A stretch of DNA of 9,500 bases, taken from an uncultured Clostridia bacterium. GTDB lineage: Bacteria > Bacillota > Clostridia > RUG12999. A program made the position numbers and the translations under genes. The notes beneath the pieces were generated by a model. The model had not been told where the DNA came from. It did not search any database and was given only the letters and a program-made list of their open reading frames with translations. Below, piece after piece: positions 1 to 5,864 of this stretch (positions are counted from its first letter, which is position 1; every line of letters begins with the position of its first letter). The DNA is taken from contig CALLNG010000467.1 in assembly GCA_938005345.1 (NCBI GenBank), forward strand, positions 1 through 9,500. The letters run 5' to 3'.

Positions 1-798
1 ATACAAGTTGAAAATCCAGTTCCACTGCTGTCCCGCGGAAAAGGGCAAAACGCCCGCCGCAAACACCAGCACCCCTACGCCCACACATTTGAGTGTGAGC
101 AACAGCGCACCTTTTTCTTTTCTCACAAACAGGTCAATAATATACCACAAATAAACCGGGAAAAAGACCAGCGCCTGCGGTTTCACCAGCAATGCCACGG
201 CATACGCTATTGTAGAGGCAATGTGCCGCTTTTCTGACAGCCAAATAAATGCCAGCAGCAGGAAAAATACAAACACGCCGTCCACCTGCCCCCACAGGGA
301 CGTTGTAACCAAAAAAGCGGGATGAAAGGCGTAAATTGCCGCAGCAGCCAGCCCAGCGGTCTCGTTTCCTTTTTTACAAAGCAAACGCCAAATCAAAAAG
401 GCGGTACCCAAATCAAACAACGTTGGCGGCAGTTTTACCAGCACCCAGCAGGCACCGCTCTCCGGCGAAAGGGGCAGCACGTTTCTCAGCAGCCCAATAA
501 CATACAAAATGAACATATAACCAGGTGGATAGTCCAGGAAAATATCGTTTTGCGCAGCATAGGCATACATATGTGGAATGCCCTGAGTATACGCCATGTC
601 TCCCCATGCGGTGAAGCAGTTCATATCCACACTGTACCCACGCACCGATGCCGCCAACACCAGCCGCACCACCAAAGCCACAGCCAGTACAATCCCAATT
701 TGAACCGTTCCGTTATCTGCAAACAGCTTGTCCCGGTATTTCCAGCAAGCCATCATACCAAGCAGCAGAGCGCTGCCGGCCAGAATCAAAGCAATCAT
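1..798 (-). CDS. GT-C membrane mannosyltransferase, Gpi18-like (COG5542), 3' end cut by window edge
   Basis: Partial gene: 266 codons are visible from the ATG at 798 and the frame is still open at base 1. The product is a polytopic membrane protein that probably transfers a sugar from a polyprenyl-phosphate donor to an acceptor on the outer face of the membrane. Visible features are an N-terminal membrane segment (about residues 2-17), a second at about 33-50, then an extracellular loop with Asp58 (SVDMNCF), the usual place of the GT-C catalytic acid. Next come DYPPGY (89-94), PPTLFD (124-129), WGQVDGVF (169-176) and VKPQAL (205-210). The DYPPGY and WGQVD pair is typical of the Gpi18-related bacterial family. 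More hydrophobic segments follow at about 150-165, 174-187, 208-224 and 231-252. The ATG overlaps the rsuA stop by 4 bases (ATGA) and has GAGGAA 5 bases upstream, so translation is probably coupled. The sugar and acceptor cannot be told; the PMT_2/ArnT-like families are the alternative. Confidence 0.82.
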   Translation of the reverse strand, partial: MIALILAGSALLLGMMACWKYRDKLFADNGTVQIGIVLAVALVVRLVLAASVRGYSVDMNCFTAWGDMAYTQGIPHMYAYAAQNDIFLDYPPGYMFILYVIGLLRNVLPLSPESGACWVLVKLPPTLFDLGTAFLIWRLLCKKGNETAGLAAAAIYAFHPAFLVTTSLWGQVDGVFVFFLLLAFIWLSEKRHIASTIAYAVALLVKPQALVFFPVYLWYIIDLFVRKEKGALLLTLKCVGVGVLVFAAGVLPFSAGQQWNWIFNLY

Positions 799-1514
799 GT
801 CTGTTCCTCAATTCCCAACTGTTTTTTTTCCTCCGCTGTCAGTTCCCGGCATGCGCCCGCTTCCAGCGTTTCATCCAGCGGCACTGGGCCGAACTGCACC
901 CGTTTTAGATAGCATACCCGGTTGCCCACCGCTTCAAACATGCGTTTTACCTGATGAAATTTTCCCTCATAAATAGTAAGCCAAATTTGCCGCGGGTCCT
1001 GTGCGTCAATTTGCAGTTCCGCGGGCAGTGTCCGGTATCCGTCCTCCAGCGTCACGCCGTGTTTCATCGCTTGTACGTCCGCTTTCTCCGCCGCTTGTTC
1101 CAGCCGCGCGAAATAAGTTTTGGGGACGTGGCGGCGCGGCGACAGCAGCAGGTGCGCCGTCTGCCCGTCGTTGGTCAGCAGCAGCAGGCCCTCCGTGTCC
1201 CGGTCCAACCGCCCCACTGGGAGCGGCTGAACATGCAGCCACTGTTCCGGCACCAAGTCCAACACCGTTGGAAAGCGGTTATCCTCTGTGGCGGACACCA
1301 CGCCGGCAGGTTTGTTCATCATCAAATAGACATATTTCTGATAGCAAAACGGCTTTCCAAACACCGTGATTGCCGCTTTGTGCGGGTCAATATGCAGCGA
1401 TGGGTCGCGCACTTCCTGGCCGTCGACCAAAACGCCGCCGCCGCGCAAAAGCTGTTTAATTTCTTTGCGCGAACCCAAACCACCGCCCGCCAAAATTTTA
1501 TCTAGCCGTTCCAT
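795..1514 (-). CDS. rsuA: 16S rRNA pseudouridine synthase, RsuA family
   Basis: 239-residue cytoplasmic RNA-modifying enzyme that isomerises a uridine in rRNA, probably 16S U516 (E. coli numbering). An S4 RNA-binding domain occupies about residues 1-45 (MERLDKILAG, then LLRGGGVLVDG). The catalytic domain follows: YLMMNKPAGVVSAT (63-76), the signature GRLDRDTEGLLLLTNDG (101-117) with catalytic Asp104, SPRRHVPKTY (125-134), and EGKFHQVKRMFEAVGN (183-198). Length matches E. coli RsuA (231). The MNKPxGxVSAT, PTVLDL and HVPKTY pattern and the HQVKRMFEAVGN block resemble RsuA more than RluB or RluE, though the family is hard to split by eye. The ATG at 1514 has GGAGG (1524-1528) 9 bases upstream and is the first gene behind the promoter at 1608-1636. 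Its end overlaps the GT-C gene. Confidence 0.9.
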   Translation of the reverse strand: MERLDKILAGGGLGSRKEIKQLLRGGGVLVDGQEVRDPSLHIDPHKAAITVFGKPFCYQKYVYLMMNKPAGVVSATEDNRFPTVLDLVPEQWLHVQPLPVGRLDRDTEGLLLLTNDGQTAHLLLSPRRHVPKTYFARLEQAAEKADVQAMKHGVTLEDGYRTLPAELQIDAQDPRQIWLTIYEGKFHQVKRMFEAVGNRVCYLKRVQFGPVPLDETLEAGACRELTAEEKKQLGIEEQT

Positions 1515-1601
1515 ATGGTTTATCCTCCGGTTTTGTCTGCTGCCTTTGTACAGGCTGCCGCCCTACTAGGCCCTGGCAGGATTCTCCATCCTTCCTATGT
1601 T
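1515..1601 (-). promoter_or_regulatory. Structured 5' leader of rsuA
   Basis: About 87 bases lie between the predicted transcription start (near 1601) and the rsuA ATG. Read on the minus strand the leader can fold CTGCC (1575-1579) against GGCAG at 1555-1559, with a small inner stem from 1562-1564 and 1568-1570. A second GGCAG copy at 1540-1544 is an alternative partner for the same CTGCC. The last element is the ribosome binding site GGAGG at 1524-1528. I do not recognise a known riboswitch, T-box or ribosomal-protein leader here. The mutually exclusive pairings are seen in the sequence; any regulatory role is inference. Confidence 0.35.
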
Positions 1602-1607
1602 GTGTTT

Positions 1608-1636
1608 ATTATACCATAAGATTTCCAAAAACACAA
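1608..1636 (-). promoter_or_regulatory. Sigma-A type promoter for rsuA
   Basis: On the minus strand a perfect -10 hexamer TATAAT (1608-1613) is preceded by TGG, giving an extended -10 (TGGTATAAT). At a 17-base spacing sits a weak -35, TTGTGT (1631-1636), which keeps only the TTG of the consensus. Predicted transcription starts near 1601, so rsuA and the coupled GT-C gene would be read from it. Confidence 0.7.
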
Positions 1637-1650
1637 CAGAAAAATCAAAG

Positions 1651-1700
1651 AATCCCGGCACCGGATCTGTTCTTTTTTCGTCAAAAAAGCCCGGTTTTTG
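1651..1700 (-). terminator. Weak terminator-like region after the DUF4830-like gene
   Basis: The stretch between the end of the small exported gene and the rsuA promoter contains an AT-only hairpin, CTTTTTT-GACG-AAAAAAG (1672-1689, minus strand), and a CCGG-rich inverted repeat at about 1652-1666. Neither is a textbook GC stem with a U-tract on the minus strand, so termination here is uncertain and some readthrough into rsuA is possible. An intrinsic terminator would be expected at this place. Confidence 0.3.
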
Positions 1701-2165
1701 TCAATACGGATAGTCCTCTCCCGCTAGCGAATGCATGAACCCATCCAATTTTACGCTCATGATATCCCCTGCAATCACGGTATTTTCGTAGAGAAACAAA
1801 TTGGCGCGGACGTGTTCCGTGCCGGATTTGGGATGGTTGCGCACGGTATAGGTCCGCCGTTCCACCGTCTTTCCCATGTATGGCGTCAAATCCAGCCCAA
1901 TGCTGCTTTGCATTTTGTTATAGCGGTTGTACACTGTGTCAAACGTGGGCGGCAATGTAAAGGTTTCCGCTTCAATGGCAGGAATATCCACCTCCCAGCC
2001 AAACTGCTGCAAAAATTCCGCTGCATCTGTTTCCGTTTCCACCTTGTCAAATGTATATTTATGGCTGCAATTTACCGCCACTTCATATAGGCTGCTGCTC
2101 CATACGCTGGTGCACAGCAGGCAGGCAGCAAGTAAAATACCAGCGCATATTTTTTTCTTCATCAT
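1701..2165 (-). CDS. Small exported protein of unknown function, DUF4830-like
   Basis: 154 residues. The N-terminus MMKKK is followed by a hydrophobic stretch (about 6-21), which marks a Sec signal peptide. LAAC at 12-15 fits a lipobox, so it may be a lipoprotein on Cys15, although the hydrophobic core before it is short. The mature part matches what I recall of DUF4830: a FLQQFGWEVD segment (about 48-57), a FTLPPTFDTVYNRYNKMQ region (about 64-81), then GLDLTPYMGKTVERRTY, and a C-terminal block with VRANLFLYENTVIAGDI and VKLDGFMHSL. Function is unknown and I offer none. The start at 2165 is chosen because AGGAGG (2173-2178) lies 7 bases upstream. The longer open frame to 2381 would add 72 residues with no exported-protein character. 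A second in-frame ATG follows at once (2162). The gene is transcribed away from the aminotransferase operon; I see no clear promoter for it. Confidence 0.75.
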   Translation of the reverse strand: MMKKKICAGILLAACLLCTSVWSSSLYEVAVNCSHKYTFDKVETETDAAEFLQQFGWEVDIPAIEAETFTLPPTFDTVYNRYNKMQSSIGLDLTPYMGKTVERRTYTVRNHPKSGTEHVRANLFLYENTVIAGDIMSVKLDGFMHSLAGEDYPY

Positions 2166-2172
2166 AGTCCTT

Positions 2173-2178
2173 CCTCCT
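2173..2178 (-). promoter_or_regulatory. Ribosome binding site fixing the start of the DUF4830-like gene
   Basis: Minus-strand AGGAGG lies 7 bases before the ATG at 2165. It decides between this start and the much longer open frame that begins at 2381. Confidence 0.8.
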
Positions 2179-2185
2179 TCCGTGC

Positions 2186-2213
2186 CGCCCATGCTGCGCG
2201 GCGCGCATAGGCG
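2186..2213 (-). repeat. GC-rich inverted repeat in the leader of the DUF4830-like gene
   Basis: On the minus strand CGCCTATGC (2205-2213) pairs with GCATGGGCG (2186-2194) over 9 base pairs, including one G-U, around a 10-base GC-rich loop. The hairpin ends 7 bases before the AGGAGG ribosome binding site and has no U-tract, so it is not a terminator. It could influence translation or mRNA stability; that is inference. Confidence 0.5.
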
Positions 2214-2273
2214 CTTCCTACCGTTATCTATATGAACCGGCAAGGCAAAAAATTTGCAATCTGAAAAAAAACA

Positions 2274-2302
2274 TTGCTTTTTCGCGCAATTTTTGTTAAA
2301 AT
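2274..2302 (+). promoter_or_regulatory. Promoter of the aminotransferase-trpS-tagO-mnaA operon
   Basis: TTGCTT (2274-2279), a 17-base spacer and TAAAAT (2297-2302), with TG one base before the -10 (TGTTAAAAT), give an extended -10 sigma-A type promoter. It lies in an A/T-rich stretch. Transcription would start near 2309, leaving a leader of about 60 bases before the ATG at 2369. Confidence 0.65.
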
Positions 2303-2326
2303 ATAGGGTAATGATTCTGTTGGAAC

Positions 2327-2341
2327 TGGAAACAGTTTCCA
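2327..2341. promoter_or_regulatory. Perfect 15-bp palindrome, candidate operator
   Basis: TGGAAACAGTTTCCA is a perfect 7-bp inverted repeat around one central A. A wider imperfect version runs from 2320 to 2342 (TTGGAACTG...CAGTTTCCAA). It starts about 18 bases after the predicted transcription start, where a bound repressor would block elongation or initiation. It lacks the central CG and 14-base layout of a CcpA cre site. No regulator gene is in the window, so the binding protein is unknown. Confidence 0.5.
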
Positions 2342-2368
2342 AGCATGTGTAAAAGAGGAGCTGAACGT

Positions 2369-3559
2369 ATGAAACAAACACAGCAATTTGCAGATAGAGT
2401 TGTCGACTTAAAAGCCTCTGCTATCCGTGAAATGTTTAAGCTGATGGGGCAAAGCGACATTATTTCCCTGGCGGGCGGTTCGCCGGCGCCGGAATCATTT
2501 CCCAGCGAAGAGCTGGCGAAAATTTCGGAAGAAATTTTGCGGGAGCATGGGAACCTAGCGCTACAATACGGCGTGACGGAAGGATACCAGCCGCTGCGCG
2601 ACATGGTGGTGGAACGCACCCGCGAGGCCAACCGTTTGACGGAAAACGATGATACTATTATCACCACCGGGGCGCAGCAGGCTATTGATTTAACCTTTAA
2701 AACGTTGGTTAACGATGGCGAAGGTATGATTGTGGAGCGGCCTTCTTTTGTCGGCACGCTCAATTCTGCGCGTTCCTACCGTGCAAAGCTGTTTGACGTG
2801 CCGGTGTTGGAGGATGGCATGGATTTGAACCAAGTGGAACACCTGCTTAAAACGGAAAACATCAAGCTGATTTATACCATTCCAACGTTCCAAAATCCAA
2901 CTGGCATCACCATGAGCCTGGAAAACCGCCGCCGCCTGGTGGAACTGGCCAATCAATACGACGTTTATATTTTGGAGGACAACCCCTATGGCGACCTGCG
3001 TTTCGCGGGCACGCCCGTACCCAATATCAAATCGCTGGACACAGAGGGCCGTGTCATTTACTGCGGCACCTTTTCCAAAATCCTGTCACCCGGCCTGCGC
3101 ATTGGCTGGGTAAGCGCGCAGCGCGACATCATTGACCGCATTGTTGTCGTCAAACAAGTCAATGATGTGCACACCGCGCTGCTCAATCAAATGATGGCGG
3201 CGGAATTTATGAAACGCTATGACATGGACGCCCACATTGCGCGCTTGTGCAAGCTGTACGGCCACAAATGCCAAATCATGCTGGATGCGCTGGACCGTTA
3301 TTTCCCGGAAGGCTGCACGTTTACCCGCCCGGAAGGCGGTCTGTTCCTCTGGGGCACGTTGCCGGAAGGAACCAACACCAACGAATTGCTAGTACGCTGT
3401 GTTGAGCGCAAAGTCGCGTTTGTTCCGGGCAACACATGTATGGTGGACATTGACACGCCCACGCGTTTCATGCGCCTAAATTACTCCATGGCGCCGGAGG
3501 ACAAAATTGAATTTGCGGTTCAAACCATGTCCGACGTCATCCGGGACTATTTGAAATAA
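2369..3559 (+). CDS. PLP-dependent class I/II aminotransferase (2-aminoadipate/aromatic type)
   Basis: 396-residue cytoplasmic enzyme of PLP fold type I that moves an amino group between an amino acid and a 2-oxo acid. The order of motifs is typical: ISLAGGSPAPESFP (32-45), LQYGVTEGYQPLR (65-77), TTGAQQAIDLT (99-109), PTFQNPTG (172-179) with Asn176, EDNPYGDLRF (203-212) with Asp204 for the PLP ring nitrogen and Tyr207, TFSKILSPGLRIGW (234-247) with the PLP-binding Lys237, and Arg369 (FMRLNYS) for the substrate carboxylate. The style is that of the LysN/MocR C-domain group, often annotated 2-aminoadipate or multi-substrate aminotransferase. It has no MocR DNA-binding domain. Substrate cannot be read from sequence. 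The start at 2369 is preferred over the in-frame ATG at 2345 because AGAGGAG (2354-2360) lies 8 bases upstream; 2345 has no ribosome binding site. First gene of the operon. Confidence 0.9.
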   Translation: MKQTQQFADRVVDLKASAIREMFKLMGQSDIISLAGGSPAPESFPSEELAKISEEILREHGNLALQYGVTEGYQPLRDMVVERTREANRLTENDDTIITTGAQQAIDLTFKTLVNDGEGMIVERPSFVGTLNSARSYRAKLFDVPVLEDGMDLNQVEHLLKTENIKLIYTIPTFQNPTGITMSLENRRRLVELANQYDVYILEDNPYGDLRFAGTPVPNIKSLDTEGRVIYCGTFSKILSPGLRIGWVSAQRDIIDRIVVVKQVNDVHTALLNQMMAAEFMKRYDMDAHIARLCKLYGHKCQIMLDALDRYFPEGCTFTRPEGGLFLWGTLPEGTNTNELLVRCVERKVAFVPGNTCMVDIDTPTRFMRLNYSMAPEDKIEFAVQTMSDVIRDYLK

Positions 3560-3564
3560 CAAAT

Positions 3565-3570
3565 AAGGAG
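3565..3570 (+). promoter_or_regulatory. Ribosome binding site of trpS with long spacing
   Basis: AAGGAG is 14 bases from the ATG at 3585, longer than the usual 5-9. An in-frame TGA (3579-3581) just before the ATG rules out a more upstream start, so the spacing is real if the ATG is correct. The core GGAGCTGAA is also present before the aminotransferase start (2357-2365), where the ATG follows closely. Confidence 0.5.
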
Positions 3571-3584
3571 CTGAATCCTGATTT

Positions 3585-4583
3585 ATGGAGAAAAAACCTA
3601 GAATTTTAAGCGGTATTCAACCGTCCGGCATCATCACGCTGGGCAACTACATCGGTGCGATTCGCAACTGGGTTGCGTTGCAAGACGAATTTGAGTGTTT
3701 CTATATGCTGGCGGATTTGCACACCATCACGGTGCGCCAGGTTCCGGCAGACCTACGCAAACGGTCCCTGGAACTGATGGCGCTGCTGCTTGCCTGCGGT
3801 GTGGATACAGAAAAAAGTTTGCTGTTTTTCCAATCCCATGTGCCGGAGCACACGCAGCTCGCCTGGGTGCTGGACTGCTACACGCAAATGGGCGAACTAA
3901 GCCGCATGACCCAGTTTAAGGATAAATCCGCCAAAAACGCGAATAATATCAACGCAGGCCTGTTCACCTATCCAGTCTTAATGGCGGCGGATATCTTGCT
4001 TTACCAGGCAGACCTGGTACCGGTCGGCAAAGACCAGACGCAACACCTAGAAATTTGCTGCGACATTGCGCAGCGGTTTAACCACGCGTTGAGCGATACT
4101 TTTACCATTCCGCGCGGTTACGTGCCTGAAATGGGTGCGAAAATTATGAGTTTGCAAAATCCCAGTGCGAAAATGTCCAAATCAGATTCCAACGAAAACG
4201 CGTTTATTTCGCTGCTGGACACGCCGGATACTATCATCCGCAAATTCAAACGTGCGGTCACGGACAGCGAATCGGAAATCGTGTTCCGGGAAGGCAAGGA
4301 CGGTATCAACAACCTGCTTACCATCTACAGCGTGGTGACAGGTAAAACCGTGCCGGAAGCGGAACGGGAATTTGACGGAAAAGGTTACGGCGATTTCAAA
4401 TTGGCAGTCGGCGAGGCGGTCGTTTCGCACCTCAAGCCAATTCAGGACCGTTTCCAGGACTATATGGCCAACAAGGATTACTTGCAGCAGATTTACACCC
4501 AAAGCGCGCAGACGGCCTCCGCTGTGGCGCAGAAAACGCTGCGCAAAGTATACAAAAAAGTCGGGTTTATCCCGAAAGGATAA
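3585..4583 (+). CDS. trpS: Tryptophanyl-tRNA synthetase
   Basis: 332-residue class Ic synthetase that charges tRNA-Trp with tryptophan using ATP, essential in the cytoplasm. Length matches the usual bacterial TrpS (about 330). The N-terminal SGIQPSGIITLGNYIGAI (9-26) carries the family's variant of the HIGH motif, followed by FYMLADLHTIT (39-49). GELSRMTQFKDKSAK (103-117), TYPVLMAADILLYQADLVPVG (128-148) and KDQTQHLE (149-156) form the tryptophan site and dimer region. KMSKS is intact at 196-200 (AKMSKSDSN). The C-terminal helical domain runs from about 210 to 330. It begins 25 bases after the aminotransferase, so the two are co-transcribed. No T-box or other leader lies before it. The pairing with an aminotransferase could hint at tryptophan metabolism, but that is only inference. 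Confidence 0.97.
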   Translation: MEKKPRILSGIQPSGIITLGNYIGAIRNWVALQDEFECFYMLADLHTITVRQVPADLRKRSLELMALLLACGVDTEKSLLFFQSHVPEHTQLAWVLDCYTQMGELSRMTQFKDKSAKNANNINAGLFTYPVLMAADILLYQADLVPVGKDQTQHLEICCDIAQRFNHALSDTFTIPRGYVPEMGAKIMSLQNPSAKMSKSDSNENAFISLLDTPDTIIRKFKRAVTDSESEIVFREGKDGINNLLTIYSVVTGKTVPEAEREFDGKGYGDFKLAVGEAVVSHLKPIQDRFQDYMANKDYLQQIYTQSAQTASAVAQKTLRKVYKKVGFIPKG

Positions 4584-4601
4584 CTGTTTGAGGTGACTAC
4601 T

Positions 4602-5864
4602 ATGAATGTAGACTATAAATGGATTCTGCTGACATTGGCCGTCTCTTTTTTGGTGACATTTATCGCCGTGCCCATTGTCAAAATGATTGCGGAAAAAATC
4701 GGCGCGGTAGATGTGCCAAAGGACAACCGGCGCATGCACAAAAAACCCATTCCGCGGCTCGGCGGACTTGCCATGATTTACGGTTTTTTTGTCAGTATTT
4801 TGTGTTTTACCAGCATTACGCCGGAAATCCGCGGCATTATGATTGGCTGTTTAATTTTGGGCGGCCTTGGCGTGATTGACGATATTCATCCACTTGGGGC
4901 AAAGCTAAAACTGGCAGTGCAAATCGTTGCCGCTATTATTCCGGTTTTAAGCGGCGTGAGCATTGCGTTTTTTTCCGTCCCAAAATTTATCGACCCCTCT
5001 GGCATGCTGCATCTCAACCCTATTGTGGGCGCGGTGATTTCCGTCATTTGGATTATTGCCATTACCAACGCAGTAAATTTGATTGACGGGCTGGATGGGC
5101 TAGCGGCAGGCGTTTCCTCGATTGCGTCTATGTCCATTTTGTTTATTGCCGTCATCAACAGCAATTCCCTCATCGCCGTGCTGGCCGCCGCTCTGGTGGG
5201 AAGCTGCCTCGGATTTCTGCCGTTTAATGTCAACCCTGCTAAAATCTTTATGGGCGATACCGGTTCCACATTTTTGGGCTATATTCTTGCCACTATGTCC
5301 ATTTATGGGCTGTTTAAGGGTTATGCACTGATTACCTTTGTTGCACCGTTTTTGATTTTGGGCCTGCCCATTTTTGATACGGCGTTTGCGATTATCCGCC
5401 GCATCATTCACCACCGTCCCATCATGGGTGCGGACCGGGGGCATTTGCACCACCGGCTGATTGACATGGGCTTTAGCCAAAAGCAGACGGTTGCCATTTT
5501 ATATTCCATTACCTCGCTTTTGGGTCTAAGCGCGATTATTATGTCCACCAGCGGCACCATGGTACAAGGGATTTTCCTACTGGTATCTGTAGCGCTGTTT
5601 ATGGGCGTGGGATTCTATTTTTCCCGCAAACCCAATGCGAACCAGGAGGACGAAGCGTCAACAAAAGAACCGCCCCTGGCAACGGATGAAAAAAAGACAG
5701 ATGACACCCAGGAAATTGATGCGGCCGCACAGGTAAAACAAGGGGGCCAGCAAGCGCCATCCCAACATACGCAGCCACCATTGGCGGCTGTCAAAACAGC
5801 GCAAGCGGGAGACCGCAGCACAGAAACGGCACAGCCGGAGAAAAAGGAGAAGCAACATGAGTAA
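4602..5864 (+). CDS. tagO: Polyprenyl-phosphate GlcNAc-1-phosphate transferase (TagO/WecA family), with long C-terminal tail
   Basis: 420-residue integral membrane enzyme of the MraY/WecA superfamily. It transfers GlcNAc-1-phosphate from UDP-GlcNAc to undecaprenyl phosphate, the first step of wall teichoic acid or similar glycans. Motifs in order: RRMHKKPIPRLGGLA (43-57), GVIDDIHPLGAKLKL (90-104) with the metal-site Asp93-Asp94, NAVNLIDGLDGLAAG (156-170) with Asp162 and Asp165, NVNPAKIFMGDTGSTFLGY (209-227) with Asp219, and HHRPIMGADRGHLHHRL (270-286) with the HLHH histidine cluster. I count about ten to eleven membrane segments ending near residue 341. After this comes a hydrophilic tail of about 79 residues, rich in Gln, Lys, Glu, Thr and Pro, absent from usual family members of about 340-360 residues. 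The ATG at 4602 is chosen because GAGGTG (4590-4595) lies 6 bases before it; the GTG at 4593 is part of that site. It overlaps mnaA by 8 bases. Confidence 0.92.
   Translation: MNVDYKWILLTLAVSFLVTFIAVPIVKMIAEKIGAVDVPKDNRRMHKKPIPRLGGLAMIYGFFVSILCFTSITPEIRGIMIGCLILGGLGVIDDIHPLGAKLKLAVQIVAAIIPVLSGVSIAFFSVPKFIDPSGMLHLNPIVGAVISVIWIIAITNAVNLIDGLDGLAAGVSSIASMSILFIAVINSNSLIAVLAAALVGSCLGFLPFNVNPAKIFMGDTGSTFLGYILATMSIYGLFKGYALITFVAPFLILGLPIFDTAFAIIRRIIHHRPIMGADRGHLHHRLIDMGFSQKQTVAILYSITSLLGLSAIIMSTSGTMVQGIFLLVSVALFMGVGFYFSRKPNANQEDEASTKEPPLATDEKKTDDTQEIDAAAQVKQGGQQAPSQHTQPPLAAVKTAQAGDRSTETAQPEKKEKQHE
5625..5861 (+). other. Low-complexity hydrophilic C-terminal tail of the TagO-family protein
   Basis: This part of the gene codes for residues 342-420, after the last membrane segment. 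It is made mostly of Gln, Lys, Glu, Asp, Ala, Thr and Pro, with no hydrophobic stretch or recognisable domain, and is probably disordered and cytoplasmic (side of membrane inferred). The ribosome binding site of mnaA (AAGGAG) is inside its last codons. Confidence 0.75.

Noticed and set aside
322..912. Plus-strand open frame of 196 residues
   Set aside because: It is antisense to the GT-C gene and the end of rsuA, has no ribosome binding site, and its translation is rich in Ser, Gln and His without any domain.
954..1505. Plus-strand open frame of 183 residues opposite rsuA
   Set aside because: The minus frame has the full RsuA motif set; this one is a shadow without recognisable features.
2327..2341. 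CcpA cre site
   Set aside because: The palindrome has a single central A and no central CG, so it does not fit the cre consensus.
2345..2368. Upstream ATG for the aminotransferase
   Set aside because: No ribosome binding site before it, while AGAGGAG lies before 2369 at good spacing.
2166..2381. N-terminal extension of the DUF4830-like gene to the ATG at 2381
   Set aside because: A strong AGGAGG and MMKKK signal-peptide start lie at 2165, and the extension crosses the divergent promoter region.
4593..4601. GTG start for the TagO-family gene
   Set aside because: The GTG is within the ribosome binding site of the ATG at 4602.
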